Source: Ruegeria atlantica (GTDB taxonomy: Bacteria; Pseudomonadota; Alphaproteobacteria; Rhodobacterales; Rhodobacteraceae). Taken from it: DNA of 64,000 nucleotides. The translations under genes were made by a program, and so were the position numbers. The notes beneath the pieces are model-generated. The model was not told the DNA's origin, did not search any database, and was given only the letters and a program-made list of their open reading frames with translations. The stretch lies in the NCBI RefSeq assembly GCF_013032005.1, contig NZ_WQBE01000010.1:84846-148845 (forward strand). Direction: 5' to 3'. Shown one piece after another: positions 45,140 through 53,686 of this stretch. Position 1 is the first letter of the stretch, and each line of letters opens with the position of its first letter.

Positions 45140-45355
45140 GGATTACGGCAGGGGATAACCCAAGCGCCGGTAATCTATTCTATTCAGATTACTGTCAGGA
45201 GCTCATCTTAGGATTCTATTGTCATATCGGATACCTAGCAAAGCATTTTCCTTTTTTGTTTCATCAGCAAGCTGGTCATAAGAGCAGGAAACGGGTCGAC
45301 TGAAAGGTTCGATACTTCATAGAGAAAAGCCAGTCGGAAATGAAAGGGCTTTACT

Positions 45356-46111
45356 ATGGAATTGAAAAACAAGACAATTATAGTCACCGGAGCCAGTAGC
45401 GGTATCGGTGCCGCCGCTGCTCTACTATTCGCTAGAGAAGGCGCTAGAGTAGTTCTGGGCGCACGACGTGAGGAGGAATTGGAAAAGCTTGTCTGGCAAA
45501 TCCGATCAAGCAACGGTGAAGCGTCTTATCTCGCAGGCGACGTAACTGATGAGGCGTACTCCAAGGAGCTTGTTAACCACGCTGTCGAACACTTCGAAAC
45601 TCTTGACGGCGCCTTCAATAACGCAGGGATTTTAGGCGAACTCGGATCTGTTCCAGAAATGGAGGTGTCAAACTGGGATGCTGTGATAGCGGCCAATCTG
45701 TCCAGCGCCTTCTTTGCCGCCAGGGCGCAGATTCCAACGATGGCACGGCAACGCAAGGGAGCAATTCTGTTTACTGGGTCCTTTGTGGGATTCAGCAATG
45801 GTGGAATGCCGGGGATGGCGGCCTACGCAGCTTCTAAGGCAGGTATGATCGGGCTCGTTCAATCGATTGCTTCGGATCATGCAAAAGATGGGATTCGGAT
45901 AAACGCAATCCTGCCGGGTGGCACAAAGACGGCCATGACCAGTGGAGATTCGGAAACAGAAGACTTTATCGCGAACCTTCACCCATTACAGCGAATGGCA
46001 GACCCCGAGGAGATCGCTCAATGTGCGCTTTTTCTTCTCTCGGACCGGTCGGGCTTCGTTACCGGATCACCCATGATTGTGGATGGCGGTATTTCAGTCA
46101 GGTTAGCCTGA
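45356..46111 (+). CDS. SDR-family oxidoreductase
   Basis: This 251-residue short-chain dehydrogenase has the nucleotide motif TGASSGIGAAAALLF (about 11-25), NNAGILGELG (about 88-97), and the catalytic YAASK (about 157-161). The C-terminal DGIRINAILPGGTKTAM is standard. It is NAD(P)-dependent. It is a single + strand gene 216 bases after the TetR gene, so the TetR protein may regulate it. Substrate not known. Confidence 0.9.
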   Translation: MELKNKTIIVTGASSGIGAAAALLFAREGARVVLGARREEELEKLVWQIRSSNGEASYLAGDVTDEAYSKELVNHAVEHFETLDGAFNNAGILGELGSVPEMEVSNWDAVIAANLSSAFFAARAQIPTMARQRKGAILFTGSFVGFSNGGMPGMAAYAASKAGMIGLVQSIASDHAKDGIRINAILPGGTKTAMTSGDSETEDFIANLHPLQRMADPEEIAQCALFLLSDRSGFVTGSPMIVDGGISVRLA

Positions 46112-46156
46112 CTGTATACTCTCGGCGACGTAAATCCGCTCCTAGGTAATATTGTC

Positions 46157-47032
46157 TCAACCGACAATCTGATCCCAGGCGTCCCGGCTCTTTTCGGAGA
46201 ACACATTGATATGCCCTAGTTTCTGCAATCCGAAGTCTCCAGGTCGGAGTACTAATTGAGTCTTCGGCGCTGAAGGGTAGCATTGCATTAGTCGCCAAAC
46301 CGTTTCAGGCGGGGTCATCACATCATCCGAAACGGCTACGAATTTTGCTGGTGCCTGAACACCTGTCCAGTCAGGGAAGGGCAACTGTTTTCCGAATTCG
46401 CTTCCATAAAACCCCCGTTGTGTACACCAGCGCCGCCATTGCCAGTAAACACCAGAAGGAAGGTCTTCGCCGACACGAAAAACGCGTCCCGGCATATAAC
46501 CTGCCAGCATCGTCAGAACCGGGAGTGGTCCGAACCAGAAGAGCCGAGCTAGCCCTTGGTAAGGCCATGGATGATCTCTGAAATGCACTAGGCCGCTAGC
46601 AACAGCAATCACCCGATCAATCTGATCGAGATTTCGTTGAAACGGCAGGCACATAGCACCCAGAGAGTGTCCAATCACCCAGAGTGGCAAACTCGGAAAG
46701 CTCGCTACCGCAAAACTTCGGGCGGCTTCCTGATCGTAGATACCCCAGTCCGATATCGTGGTGCTTGATTGACGTGGCATATTCCGAACAGAGGTTCCAA
46801 AATCGCGGTAATCATAAGTCAGGCAAGCCATACCCTTCGTGCCGGCCAGCCAACGACCAAATTTCTCGTAGAAACGTGCGGGGACGCCTGTTGCGCCATT
46901 TAGAACTACCACCGCCGTCGGAGTTCTATGTGGGCAAAAAAGCCGGCCTCTGAGTTTGTACTCACCTGAGTAAAAGGTAACATCCCGTATTTGAACACTT
47001 CCAGTGCCCGGTAACCCGAATGACATGTTCAT
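46157..47032 (-). CDS. Alpha/beta hydrolase (serine)
   Basis: This 291-residue hydrolase has GHSLGAMCLPF with the nucleophilic Ser, YDYRDFGTSVRNMPRQSS as oxyanion/cap, and DDVMTPPETV with a likely acid Asp; GHINVFSEKS near the end carries the His. It belongs to the predicted alpha/beta hydrolase family of COG4757 type. Its promoter carries two TetR-type operators and the divergent gene is an LmrA/YxaF-like TetR protein, so it is under repression by that protein. Confidence 0.85.
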   Translation of the reverse strand: MNMSFGLPGTGSVQIRDVTFYSGEYKLRGRLFCPHRTPTAVVVLNGATGVPARFYEKFGRWLAGTKGMACLTYDYRDFGTSVRNMPRQSSTTISDWGIYDQEAARSFAVASFPSLPLWVIGHSLGAMCLPFQRNLDQIDRVIAVASGLVHFRDHPWPYQGLARLFWFGPLPVLTMLAGYMPGRVFRVGEDLPSGVYWQWRRWCTQRGFYGSEFGKQLPFPDWTGVQAPAKFVAVSDDVMTPPETVWRLMQCYPSAPKTQLVLRPGDFGLQKLGHINVFSEKSRDAWDQIVG

Positions 47033-47045
47033 CGCAAACTCTCCA

Positions 47046-47065
47046 ATTAGACCATTTGGTCTAAT
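47046..47065. promoter_or_regulatory. TetR (LmrA/YxaF-type) operator 1
   Basis: ATTAGACCATTTGGTCTAAT is a perfect 9-base palindrome. It closely resembles the TAGACCA-NN-TGGTCTA site of LmrA/YxaF-type repressors. It lies between the divergent hydrolase and TetR genes. Confidence 0.8.
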
Positions 47066-47072
47066 CGGACGC

Positions 47073-47088
47073 TAGACCAAATGGTCCA
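47073..47088. promoter_or_regulatory. TetR (LmrA/YxaF-type) operator 2
   Basis: TAGACCA-AA-TGGTCCA has one mismatch to a palindrome and lies 7 bases after operator 1. Two sites in series suggest cooperative repressor binding to the shared promoter. Confidence 0.7.
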
Positions 47089-47108
47089 GTTCTGTCAAAG
47101 AGAATTCC

Positions 47109-47660
47109 ATGGCACTTTCTACTCGGGACAAACTTGCTCGAACAGCAGCAAAGCTGTTTCAGGAGCGCGGCTTTCACGGTGTTGGTTTGAACGAAATCCT
47201 CAACGCATCCGGGTTGCCTAAGGGATCTCTATATCATCACTTCCCAAATGGTAAATCTGATCTTGCGCTGGAATCTGCTGCACTTGCTCATCACGAAATG
47301 ATGAAGGTGATCGATGAAGCGTTCGAGAGTGCGAATTCTTACAAGTCCGGCGCAACTACCCTACTTTACAAGCTTGCAAAACTCTTCGAGGTGCTAGGCA
47401 AACAAACCGGGTGCCCGATTTCGGAGATTTTGTTCGGAGGTCCTGAACAGGAGATTTTCCGCAAGCGCTCAGCTGAGTATTTTGATGCTTGGGTATTCCT
47501 GATCGCCGCTCATGCGCAGCGGCTTGGTGAAACGCCAGAGTCCGCCAAAGTGCAGGCTGAAAAGCTCTTCATTACCCTCCAAGGTGGCTGGACACTCGCA
47601 CGTGCTAAAAAGAACGGTGATGTCATCAGAAACCTAGCCATATTAATTTTTGACGAATGA
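47109..47660 (+). CDS. TetR-family repressor, LmrA/YxaF-like
   Basis: This 183-residue TetR protein has the HTH RDKLARTAAKLFQERGFHGV then GLNEILNASGLPKGSLYHHF and PNGKSDL. The C-terminal FEVLGKQTGCPISEILFGGP resembles the LmrA/YxaF subgroup, and the two operators beside it match the known site of that group. It controls itself and the divergent alpha/beta hydrolase. The ligand is unknown. Confidence 0.9.
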   Translation: MALSTRDKLARTAAKLFQERGFHGVGLNEILNASGLPKGSLYHHFPNGKSDLALESAALAHHEMMKVIDEAFESANSYKSGATTLLYKLAKLFEVLGKQTGCPISEILFGGPEQEIFRKRSAEYFDAWVFLIAAHAQRLGETPESAKVQAEKLFITLQGGWTLARAKKNGDVIRNLAILIFDE

Positions 47661-48474
47661 GCCACGCAGAAGGCTACTAAGCATTTTCCGCCATATGCTG
47701 GTCCACGACACGGCAGCGTCAAATATTCTCCTCTGGCTCGAGGACTCCCATGGCTTCAACAAGGACTTTCGGTTTTACAGATTCCTTTCTGTCACTGAAC
47801 CTTACACCTGAGCAAAAAACTACGCCAAGGGGTTTGATCACTCTCACTGCCTATTGAGAATCTTCAGGCGTCAAGCCGCTGGAGGGAAGAACTGGCCGTG
47901 AACTCGCCTCCCCCATAGTCGAGCTGATTGACCAGTTGTGTTTTCGGCCCGTCCTGCCAAGTTCCGAAGCAGCAACGCGGCGAAGATGGACATCCAGGAG
48001 GAACGTGTGAACATAAGATGCTAGAACCCGGATCAAGTTGAGGGCGCTTTAGTCACCGACGTGGGTCACCTGAACTCCATGCATCCAAGGTTGAAGGGGA
48101 CAAGCCTTGCTGCTGCCCTCACCCGATTTGTGAAACTTTCCGAAAGGCAGAGGACCGGGTTACGAAGAGATGCGATTAGACCGTCTCAACTATCTGTGCG
48201 GCAGACACCAAGAATATAGAAACAGGCGGGATGGCCCGGACTCAAATAGCGTACGATCTCCTCATCACTGAAGCATCCTAAACCGTAGAGCATTGCCGCT
48301 ACATGACGCATCATATCTGCGCCGACTTCTACCGCCCTCGGCGTTTCTTCCCGCGGCGCAATGCTCTATTACTCTAATTGGATGCTCAAGCTCCCCTGTC
48401 ATTATGTTCAATGCTGCCTGCAGACGCCGGGCCGACTTTTCATTGCCCCGGTCACTCTGGACAGTCTTCGGGTC
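47661..48474. other. Gene-poor stretch with MITE-like inverted repeat
   Basis: No gene is supported. The only clear structure is the long imperfect inverted repeat at 48272-48386. A part near 47850-48000 reads like worn coding DNA. Confidence 0.35.
48272..48386. repeat. 115-base imperfect inverted repeat (MITE-like)
   Basis: The ends share AGCATCC and TAGAGCATTGC as inverted copies: left AGCATCC 48272-48278 and TAGAGCATTGC 48286-48296, right the reverse complements in 48358-48386. The spacing between the two boxes is 7 on one side and 11 on the other. The centre is unrelated. It may be a MITE, an IS relic or a large RNA hairpin. Confidence 0.5.
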
Positions 48475-49380
48475 CTATTGCAAAAATTTCTCCAACTTCT
48501 GCAACGCAAGCTCCGGCTGCTCCTCGGGAATGAAGTGCCCACACGGCATCGGAGCAAAACTGCAGTTGGGGGCCCAGCGGCTCCAAATACTACGCAAATC
48601 GAAATGTGTTCCCACAACCCCCTGATCGCCCCACATAACCAACGTCGGGCAGGCAATAGTTCGTGCAGCCTCCCGATCATCACGATCATGTTTGATGTCC
48701 TGTGACAGACCAGCTCTGAAACACTCGCACATCGCGACAATCGCATCTTCCCTTGCTCCTGCATCCAGATAAGCCTCAAACGCGTCTGGGTCATAGGGTG
48801 CCACTTGGCCGGGTAGCCCGGTCAGGATCTGGCGGACAACAGCCTCAGGGCTTCCCATCATCAGGGTCTCGGGGATTGGGCTAGGCTGCGTTAGGAAGAA
48901 GAAATAGTAGTAGTCCTGAGCAATCTGACCGGTGGTATTTTCGTAGAAGTCCAGTGTCGGAGCAATGTCCATTACAGCGAGCCGATCAATCCTGTCCGGA
49001 TGGTCCAGAGCCATCCGCATCGCGATACGCGCGCCACGATCATGTCCTACCAGCCGGAATTTATCAAACCCGAGGGTCTTCATGACGTCCAGTTGTTCGC
49101 GCGCCGACGCCCGTTTGGCATAGGCGGTGTTTTCTGGCGAGAGACCGGGTTTGTGGCTTTCACCCCGACCACGGATGTCGGTGAGAACAACCGTGTAGTT
49201 CAGGGCAAGCGCAGGCGCGATCCTATGCCAGCAGAGATGGGTCTGCGGATCGCCATGCAACATCAGCAAGGGCGGACCATCTCCACCAACGACGGCGAGT
49301 ATGTCACCTTCGCTCCCCCGAACCACCTGTCGCTTAAAGCCGGGCAGCAGACGGCTGTCCAGTTCTTCAAAGTGTGTCAC
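48475..49380 (-). CDS. Haloacetate-dehalogenase-like alpha/beta hydrolase
   Basis: This 301-residue protein follows fluoroacetate dehalogenase from end to end: LLMLHGDPQTHLCWHRIAPA (about 38-57), VGHDRGARIAMRM with nucleophile D114 and Arg, VMDIAPT with D138, and CGHFIPEEQPE with the catalytic His. The halide pocket, however, differs: the family His-Trp before LAQP is Y159-F160, and the later Tyr in RAGAY is Ser (RAGLS). The acid-base core is intact. GTG 49380 overlaps the ArsR stop by 14 bases. Substrate may be a non-fluorinated haloacid or an ester. Confidence 0.82.
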   Translation of the reverse strand: MTHFEELDSRLLPGFKRQVVRGSEGDILAVVGGDGPPLLMLHGDPQTHLCWHRIAPALALNYTVVLTDIRGRGESHKPGLSPENTAYAKRASAREQLDVMKTLGFDKFRLVGHDRGARIAMRMALDHPDRIDRLAVMDIAPTLDFYENTTGQIAQDYYYFFFLTQPSPIPETLMMGSPEAVVRQILTGLPGQVAPYDPDAFEAYLDAGAREDAIVAMCECFRAGLSQDIKHDRDDREAARTIACPTLVMWGDQGVVGTHFDLRSIWSRWAPNCSFAPMPCGHFIPEEQPELALQKLEKFLQ

Positions 49381-49690
49381 CTAACCAACTCCTGTATTCT
49401 GTTAGCGCCTGTTCATTTCGTTTGTAATAGGACCATTTTCCGATCCGCCTGATGGTTAGGAAATTCGCACGTCTCAGAAGCTCCAGATGGCGACTGACGG
49501 TTGGCTGACTCATTCCCAGCTTAGCGGTGATCAGCGTGACACAAACGCCGATTTCGACGGGGCTACCACTTGCCTGATCTGCAAAGTTTACATCCGGCGT
49601 TTTCAGCCAGTGGAGAATGCTCATACGCGCCCGGCTTGCCAGAGCCTTGGCCTGTTCTTCGCGTATTTCTGAGAAGCGTGTCGAATCCAT
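49367..49690 (-). CDS. ArsR-type winged-helix regulator
   Basis: This 107-residue protein has the wHTH ALASRARMSILHWLKTPDV then AKLGMSQPTVSRHLELLRRA and IRRIGKWSYYKRN (about 15-90). Metal-binding Cys of ArsR type are not obvious, so the ligand may be an organic acid. It overlaps the dehalogenase-like gene by 14 bases and starts next to a perfect palindrome, so it probably represses its own operon. Confidence 0.88.
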   Translation of the reverse strand: MDSTRFSEIREEQAKALASRARMSILHWLKTPDVNFADQASGSPVEIGVCVTLITAKLGMSQPTVSRHLELLRRANFLTIRRIGKWSYYKRNEQALTEYRSWLGDTL

Positions 49691-49703
49691 ATATAGCTAT
49701 ATA
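49690..49703. promoter_or_regulatory. ArsR operator at its start codon
   Basis: TATATAGCTATATA is a 14-base perfect palindrome directly before and touching the ArsR start (ATG 49690-49688 on minus). It is a good autorepression site for the ArsR dimer. Confidence 0.65.
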
Positions 49704-49781
49704 ACGATCAATATAGGACTGGTCAAGAACCCGAATCCTTGGCTCACAGGATAAAATGTTCGGGCACAGCGTCTGTTGCCA

Positions 49782-50537
49782 TCAGTGCGACACTCGACCG
49801 AGTTCTGATTTTTCGTTCAGATACTCTGCCAGTAGCGATACAGACTTGTGCAGTACCACCGTGAGCCCGGCCAGAACAATCAAACTCGCGAACATAAGAT
49901 CGGTTTTCGCTCTGCCATTTGCCAGCAACATCAGATAGCCCAATCCGCGGGAAGCCCCGACCCATTCTCCGATGACGGCACCGATGGGAGCGTAGACGGC
50001 GGCAAGCTTCAGCCCTGATGCCAGCGAGGGCAATGCATGGGGAATTTTAATCCGCCGCATCACCTGCCACCGACTGGCTCCCATTGTCTTTGCGAGATCC
50101 AGGAAGGCAGGGGGCACCTGCATCAGCCCGTCAAAAAAAGATGATGTCACCGGAAAAAATATTATCAACACCGCCATCGCCGTTTTGGACGCAAGGCCGT
50201 AGCCAAGCCAAAGGGTCAGGAGCGGTGCCAACGCAAAAACCGGAACTGCCTGAGTGAATATAAGAAGCGGCATCACGAGGCGGGCGTGCCCTGGCAAAAA
50301 CGCCAGCTGAATAGCAGTCAGCCCCCCCAGTACGGAACCAATCAAGAGACCAAGAAATACTTCCAGTGCTGTTACCAGTGCATGCTCGGCAAGTAGCGCG
50401 CGACTATCTACGGCGACCTGAACAACGCGCCAGGGGCCGGGCAGAATAAAATGCGGAACGCCACTGATCCAGACGACCAGCTGCCAGACTGCCACTCCGA
50501 ACACTGCCGCACCTGCAGGAGATGACATCAGTTTCAT
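49782..50537 (-). CDS. thiX: ABC transporter permease for HMP-type thiamine precursor
   Basis: This 251-residue permease has about six membrane segments and the EAA-type loop MGASRWQVMRRIKIPHALPS (about 145-165). It is of the SsuC/TauC-like family, of which ThiX is a member. It overlaps the ATPase stop by 4 bases. The set is under a TPP riboswitch with a ThiY-type binding protein, which argues for the import of hydroxymethylpyrimidine or a related thiamine precursor. Confidence 0.78.
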   Translation of the reverse strand: MKLMSSPAGAAVFGVAVWQLVVWISGVPHFILPGPWRVVQVAVDSRALLAEHALVTALEVFLGLLIGSVLGGLTAIQLAFLPGHARLVMPLLIFTQAVPVFALAPLLTLWLGYGLASKTAMAVLIIFFPVTSSFFDGLMQVPPAFLDLAKTMGASRWQVMRRIKIPHALPSLASGLKLAAVYAPIGAVIGEWVGASRGLGYLMLLANGRAKTDLMFASLIVLAGLTVVLHKSVSLLAEYLNEKSELGRVSH

Positions 50538-51259
50538 CTGCTGCCCCGCAGATACGCGAGCAACGCCGCCTGACTGCGTAAAGTGGCCGGGTCGTCAATT
50601 GCCCGAACGGGTGCAACTTGAGGAACAGGCCATACCTCGGAACCTCCGGATGAAAGCACAGCTATGTGGTGCGCCAGGCGGCAGGCCTCCGAAGGGTCGT
50701 GCGTCACCAGAAGTACTGTTTTGTCGTGCAGAACCTCAGATACAAGATCCTGCATGTCGGCACGTGTTCCCGCATCAAGAGCTGAAAACGGTTCATCCAG
50801 AAACACGATTGAGCGTTCCTCCATCAGCGTGCGTGCAAGGGCCAGACGCTGTCTCATACCGCCTGACAGGGCCCTTGGTCTCTTACTGCGATGGGCCGAA
50901 AGACCAACCCGCGAGATCATCGCTTCCGCTTTGTCGATGTCCGGAGTTTCGCCACGCAATCGCGCTCCGAGAACGACATTTTCCGTTAAGCTGAGCCAGG
51001 GCAACAGCAGATCAGATTGCGCCATGTAGCTGACACGGCCTGCGATGCCCCGTCCGTCACTGGTGCGAACAGTTCCGTCAAAATGTCCCGCTGTGTCCAG
51101 TCCGAGGAGTAGGCGCAGAACAGTGGATTTACCAGCGCCGGATTTGCCCAACAGACAGGTCCACCCGCCTGCCGGAATGTTCAGATCAATACCTGTGAAC
51201 AGAGGCTGTCCGTTTATATGAAAGCTGCCCTGAACCGTAATTGCGGGGCTCGTTGTCAT
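50534..51259 (-). CDS. thiZ: ABC transporter ATPase for HMP-type thiamine precursor
   Basis: This 241-residue ATPase has Walker A GKSGAGKST (about 38-46), the signature LSGGMRQRLALARTL near 130-144, Walker B SIVFLDEPFSALDAG near 150-164, and the H-loop LLVTHDPSEA. It is SsuB/TauB-like. It would energise uptake by the ThiX permease. In this genome it is separated from the ThiY gene by a 446-base insert with an opposite-strand open frame. Confidence 0.85.
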   Translation of the reverse strand: MTTSPAITVQGSFHINGQPLFTGIDLNIPAGGWTCLLGKSGAGKSTVLRLLLGLDTAGHFDGTVRTSDGRGIAGRVSYMAQSDLLLPWLSLTENVVLGARLRGETPDIDKAEAMISRVGLSAHRSKRPRALSGGMRQRLALARTLMEERSIVFLDEPFSALDAGTRADMQDLVSEVLHDKTVLLVTHDPSEACRLAHHIAVLSSGGSEVWPVPQVAPVRAIDDPATLRSQAALLAYLRGSR

Positions 51260-51269
51260 GTGCCACCAG

Positions 51270-51567
51270 GCCCTATGCCTCTGAAGCCATTAACTGGTAT
51301 TGTCGCATTTATCAGGCGCAGACTCAGCTTTACCCAAAGCAGCAACGGCCCGCCGTCTGGTCCGGGCCGGTGTTCCGGGCGGCCACCGCTTCCCCGAAGT
51401 ATATCTGGTATTGCTATCTGCGACACGCCATTCAATTGAGCGGCGATCCGTTTATGGCGGGTTACCTTTGGCTTTCTGTCAGCGATGCTTCGCGACAGGA
51501 GAGTGCCGTAGCGATTAAGAGGCAATACAAAAAACCAAGCGCGGCATTGGGATGGCCGGAGTACTGA
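51270..51567 (+). CDS. Fragment of unknown protein, inserted in the thi operon
   Basis: The frame encodes about 99 residues, such as EAINWYCRIYQAQTQLYPKQ, SGPVFRAATASPKYIWYCYL and RHAIQLSGDPFMAGYLWLSV, with good codon structure but no start or recognisable family. It runs antiparallel to the flanking transporter genes and begins next to the ThiZ start. It appears to be the C-terminal part of a foreign gene brought in by an insertion or deletion. Confidence 0.5.
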
Positions 51568-51705
51568 AGTGGGCCACCACTTAAAGTTGATCAGTTGCTT
51601 TCCCGATGACGGAGGGGAGAAGCCAGGGGAGTGCTGTGTACAATTCACTGAAGCTGCGGGTATGAGCAGGTAAAACGAAAACGTCGCCACCACAGCCCCG
51701 ACCGG
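51568..51705. other. Rest of the insertion between ThiY and ThiZ
   Basis: Short non-coding remainder between the foreign frame and the ThiY stop. It contains no hairpin that would end transcription strongly. Confidence 0.35.
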
Positions 51706-52644
51706 TCACGGTACGGTTATGTCAACAGCGATGGCGGAAACCGGGCTGATGCCCGGAGTCAGACCTGCGTCATGCAGGAACGTCTCAAAACGGGCGTAAC
51801 GCCCTGTGTCCAGCGCAGCAGGTCTCAATGCAAGGCGTGGCAGAGTGTCAATCCAGGCCCGCGCATTCAGCTCGTCCTGAAGATCAGCTGATGTTGCCGA
51901 GAACACCTTCCAGCTCTCCTGCGGATGATTGATGATATATTGCGCCGCTTTTTCGGTGGCCTCCAGGAATCGCTGAATGACGTCGCTGTCCATCCTCTCA
52001 GGATTGGCGACATAAATCAGTTCGTCGTACGGAGGAACGCCCTCTTCTTCGACGAAGAAGCACCGGCCGGGAACTTCTTCGATTTCCATCTGGTTCAGTT
52101 CGAAATTGCGGAAAGCACCAATCACTGCATCAACCTGACCTGACATCAGCGAAGGAGACAGCGACCAGTTCACGTTGACGAGCTCAATGTCATCCAGCGT
52201 GAGCCCATGGGTGCGCAAAATGGCACCCAGAACCGCCTCTTCAAAACCACTCACGGAAAATCCTACTTTGCGCCCGGCCAGATCTGCAGGCGACCGCACC
52301 GGTCCATCCGCAAGCACCAGCAGGCAACTGAGTGGTGACGCCATGAGAGTGCCAACGCGCCGCAGCGGCAGGTTTTCATGGATTTGCAGGTGTAGCTGTG
52401 GCTGATAGGAAATTGCGATATCTGCCTTGCCCGCAGCGACCATCTTGGGCGGATCGGACGGGTCGGCCGGCGCAATGATTTCAACCGTAAGGCCGGCCTC
52501 TTCGAAATAGCCCTTCTCCTGCGCAAGAATGATCGGCCCGTGATCAGGATTGACGAACCAGTCCAGCATCACCTTTAGACGATCCTGTGCCATGGCCGGA
52601 TAGGCGGCAAAGGCCAGAACAGTTATCAAAGAAGCCAGTTTCAT
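51706..52644 (-). CDS. thiY: ThiY-type HMP-precursor binding protein
   Basis: This 312-residue periplasmic binding protein has a signal peptide (MKLASLITVLAFAAYPAMA, cut near AQD). It follows the NMT1/THI5-like fold: VMLDWFVNPDHGPIILAQEK near 25-45 and GKADIAISYQPQLHLQ near 72-87. It binds hydroxymethylpyrimidine or formylaminopyrimidine for uptake. GAGGAG lies before the ATG. It follows the truncated ThiM gene in the TPP-riboswitch operon. Confidence 0.85.
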   Translation of the reverse strand: MKLASLITVLAFAAYPAMAQDRLKVMLDWFVNPDHGPIILAQEKGYFEEAGLTVEIIAPADPSDPPKMVAAGKADIAISYQPQLHLQIHENLPLRRVGTLMASPLSCLLVLADGPVRSPADLAGRKVGFSVSGFEEAVLGAILRTHGLTLDDIELVNVNWSLSPSLMSGQVDAVIGAFRNFELNQMEIEEVPGRCFFVEEEGVPPYDELIYVANPERMDSDVIQRFLEATEKAAQYIINHPQESWKVFSATSADLQDELNARAWIDTLPRLALRPAALDTGRYARFETFLHDAGLTPGISPVSAIAVDITVP

Positions 52645-52659
52645 GGGTGTATGGTCTCC

Positions 52660-52938
52660 TCAGTCGTAAAATCGGGTGAAATGATGCGTGGGGCCGCAAC
52701 CTGTACCAACGCTCACGATGTTTGCGCTTTCAATCGCAGAAGTTACATTGGTTATGGCAGCGTCGACGGCGTTAACCGGCGCAATGGATGCGCCTGCCGC
52801 TAGCGGAACGCTGACAGCCGCATCCATTGTCACAAATTTCGTTATATAGTGGAGCAGTGGCCCTTGGGTGCGCAGCGTTGTACGGATGTCTGGAGCTTTC
52901 ACTGACTCTTCTCCGGCCAGCGAAAAGGACGATCGCAT
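52660..52938 (-). pseudogene. thiM: Hydroxyethylthiazole kinase, N-terminal third only
   Basis: The 92 residues show the ThiM start: IRTTLRTQGPLLHYITKFVT, AAGASIAPVNAVDAAITN and SAIESANIVSVGT, then end in an unrelated 15-residue tail. Intact ThiM has about 260-270 residues; the ATP-binding half is missing. The ATG follows AGGG from the riboswitch region. A deletion has apparently joined the first third to the region just before thiY. Kinase activity is not expected, but the reading frame may keep translation through to thiY. Confidence 0.8.
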
Positions 52939-52949
52939 TACAGCGACCC

Positions 52950-53022
52950 TACCCTCCCTCCGCCAGCATTATCTGGTTCAGGTTCAAAGGGTACTTCTCA
53001 GCCAACAGGCGCCCCCGGTTAG
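52950..53022 (-). promoter_or_regulatory. TPP riboswitch (THI element)
   Basis: Read on the minus strand, the TPP aptamer core is complete: a GGGGGCGCC opening stem, GGCUGAGAAGUACCC with the CUGAGA of the pyrimidine-binding helix, GAACCUGAACCAGAUAAUGC with the AUAAUGC of the pyrophosphate side, and the closing GGCGGAGGGAGGG. It lies 12 bases upstream of the thiM fragment and the transporter genes. TPP binding represses the operon. Confidence 0.95.
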
Positions 53023-53266
53023 GTCGTGATACGAAGACAATTTTTAGTTGTCAACTATCGTTAATTGGGTTTGCCAAAAACGAAACTCTAGTCCCATCAA
53101 AGAGCATTGTTTGATAGGAGCAACAAGTCGCGGAAACTGTGCTGAATGGCCATCTAGATTGTTCAGACTGGCTGCTTCGCAAACTCAGCAAGGCGAAAGT
53201 GAGTGAGTACGAAGGTTAGCTCAACTCCCGGGAGTTTCTTCAGATGGACACACCCCATATGTGTAA

Positions 53267-53686
53267 TTAAAGGTTGCGTGTGTCGAGTTTACTTTTACGT
53301 GCGCTCAACCAATCGCCAATTGAAAGGCCGGTTCCGTAGTCCAAGGTATTTAGTTGATTGATAGGTATAGTTGTCGCTGAGGCCGAATTCTCGCCAAGAC
53401 AAAGAGACCCCGTAAGCAGCACAAAAAAAACATACAACAATTGGGCCTGCTCCTCAAAAGGATAGACTCCAATTCGCTCAACTAGGTTTGGCTTTTCGCC
53501 AAGTTCCCTTTCAACCTCTTGTAAAGCTACCGCCTCCGGTGTTTCCCCCTCTTTGATAACTCCACTGACAAGCCCAAGTACTCCCTTTGGCCATCCCCTT
53601 TTTCTTATGAAAACAATACGCTCTTCGTGTTGAACGAGAGCAACGGCAATTGGGGTTGGAGAAAGAGCAGTGGAGTTTTCAGCCAT
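53267..53686 (-). CDS. Nudix hydrolase with altered Nudix box
   Basis: This 139-residue protein has GVIKEGETPEAVALQEVERE then LGEK (about 42-65), where the core REVxEELG reads QEVERELG. The key Glu residues are kept while the leading Arg is Gln. The strand AVALVQHEERIVFIRKRGWP is typical. Possible activity on a nucleotide-sugar or NADH-like substrate. It stands alone on the minus strand upstream of the ABC gene set. Confidence 0.78.
   Translation of the reverse strand: MAENSTALSPTPIAVALVQHEERIVFIRKRGWPKGVLGLVSGVIKEGETPEAVALQEVERELGEKPNLVERIGVYPFEEQAQLLYVFFVLLTGSLCLGENSASATTIPINQLNTLDYGTGLSIGDWLSARKSKLDTRNL

Noticed and set aside
48272..48386. Integron attC site
   Set aside because: The ends lack the RYYYAAC and GTTRRRY core sites; a MITE or IS relic fits better.
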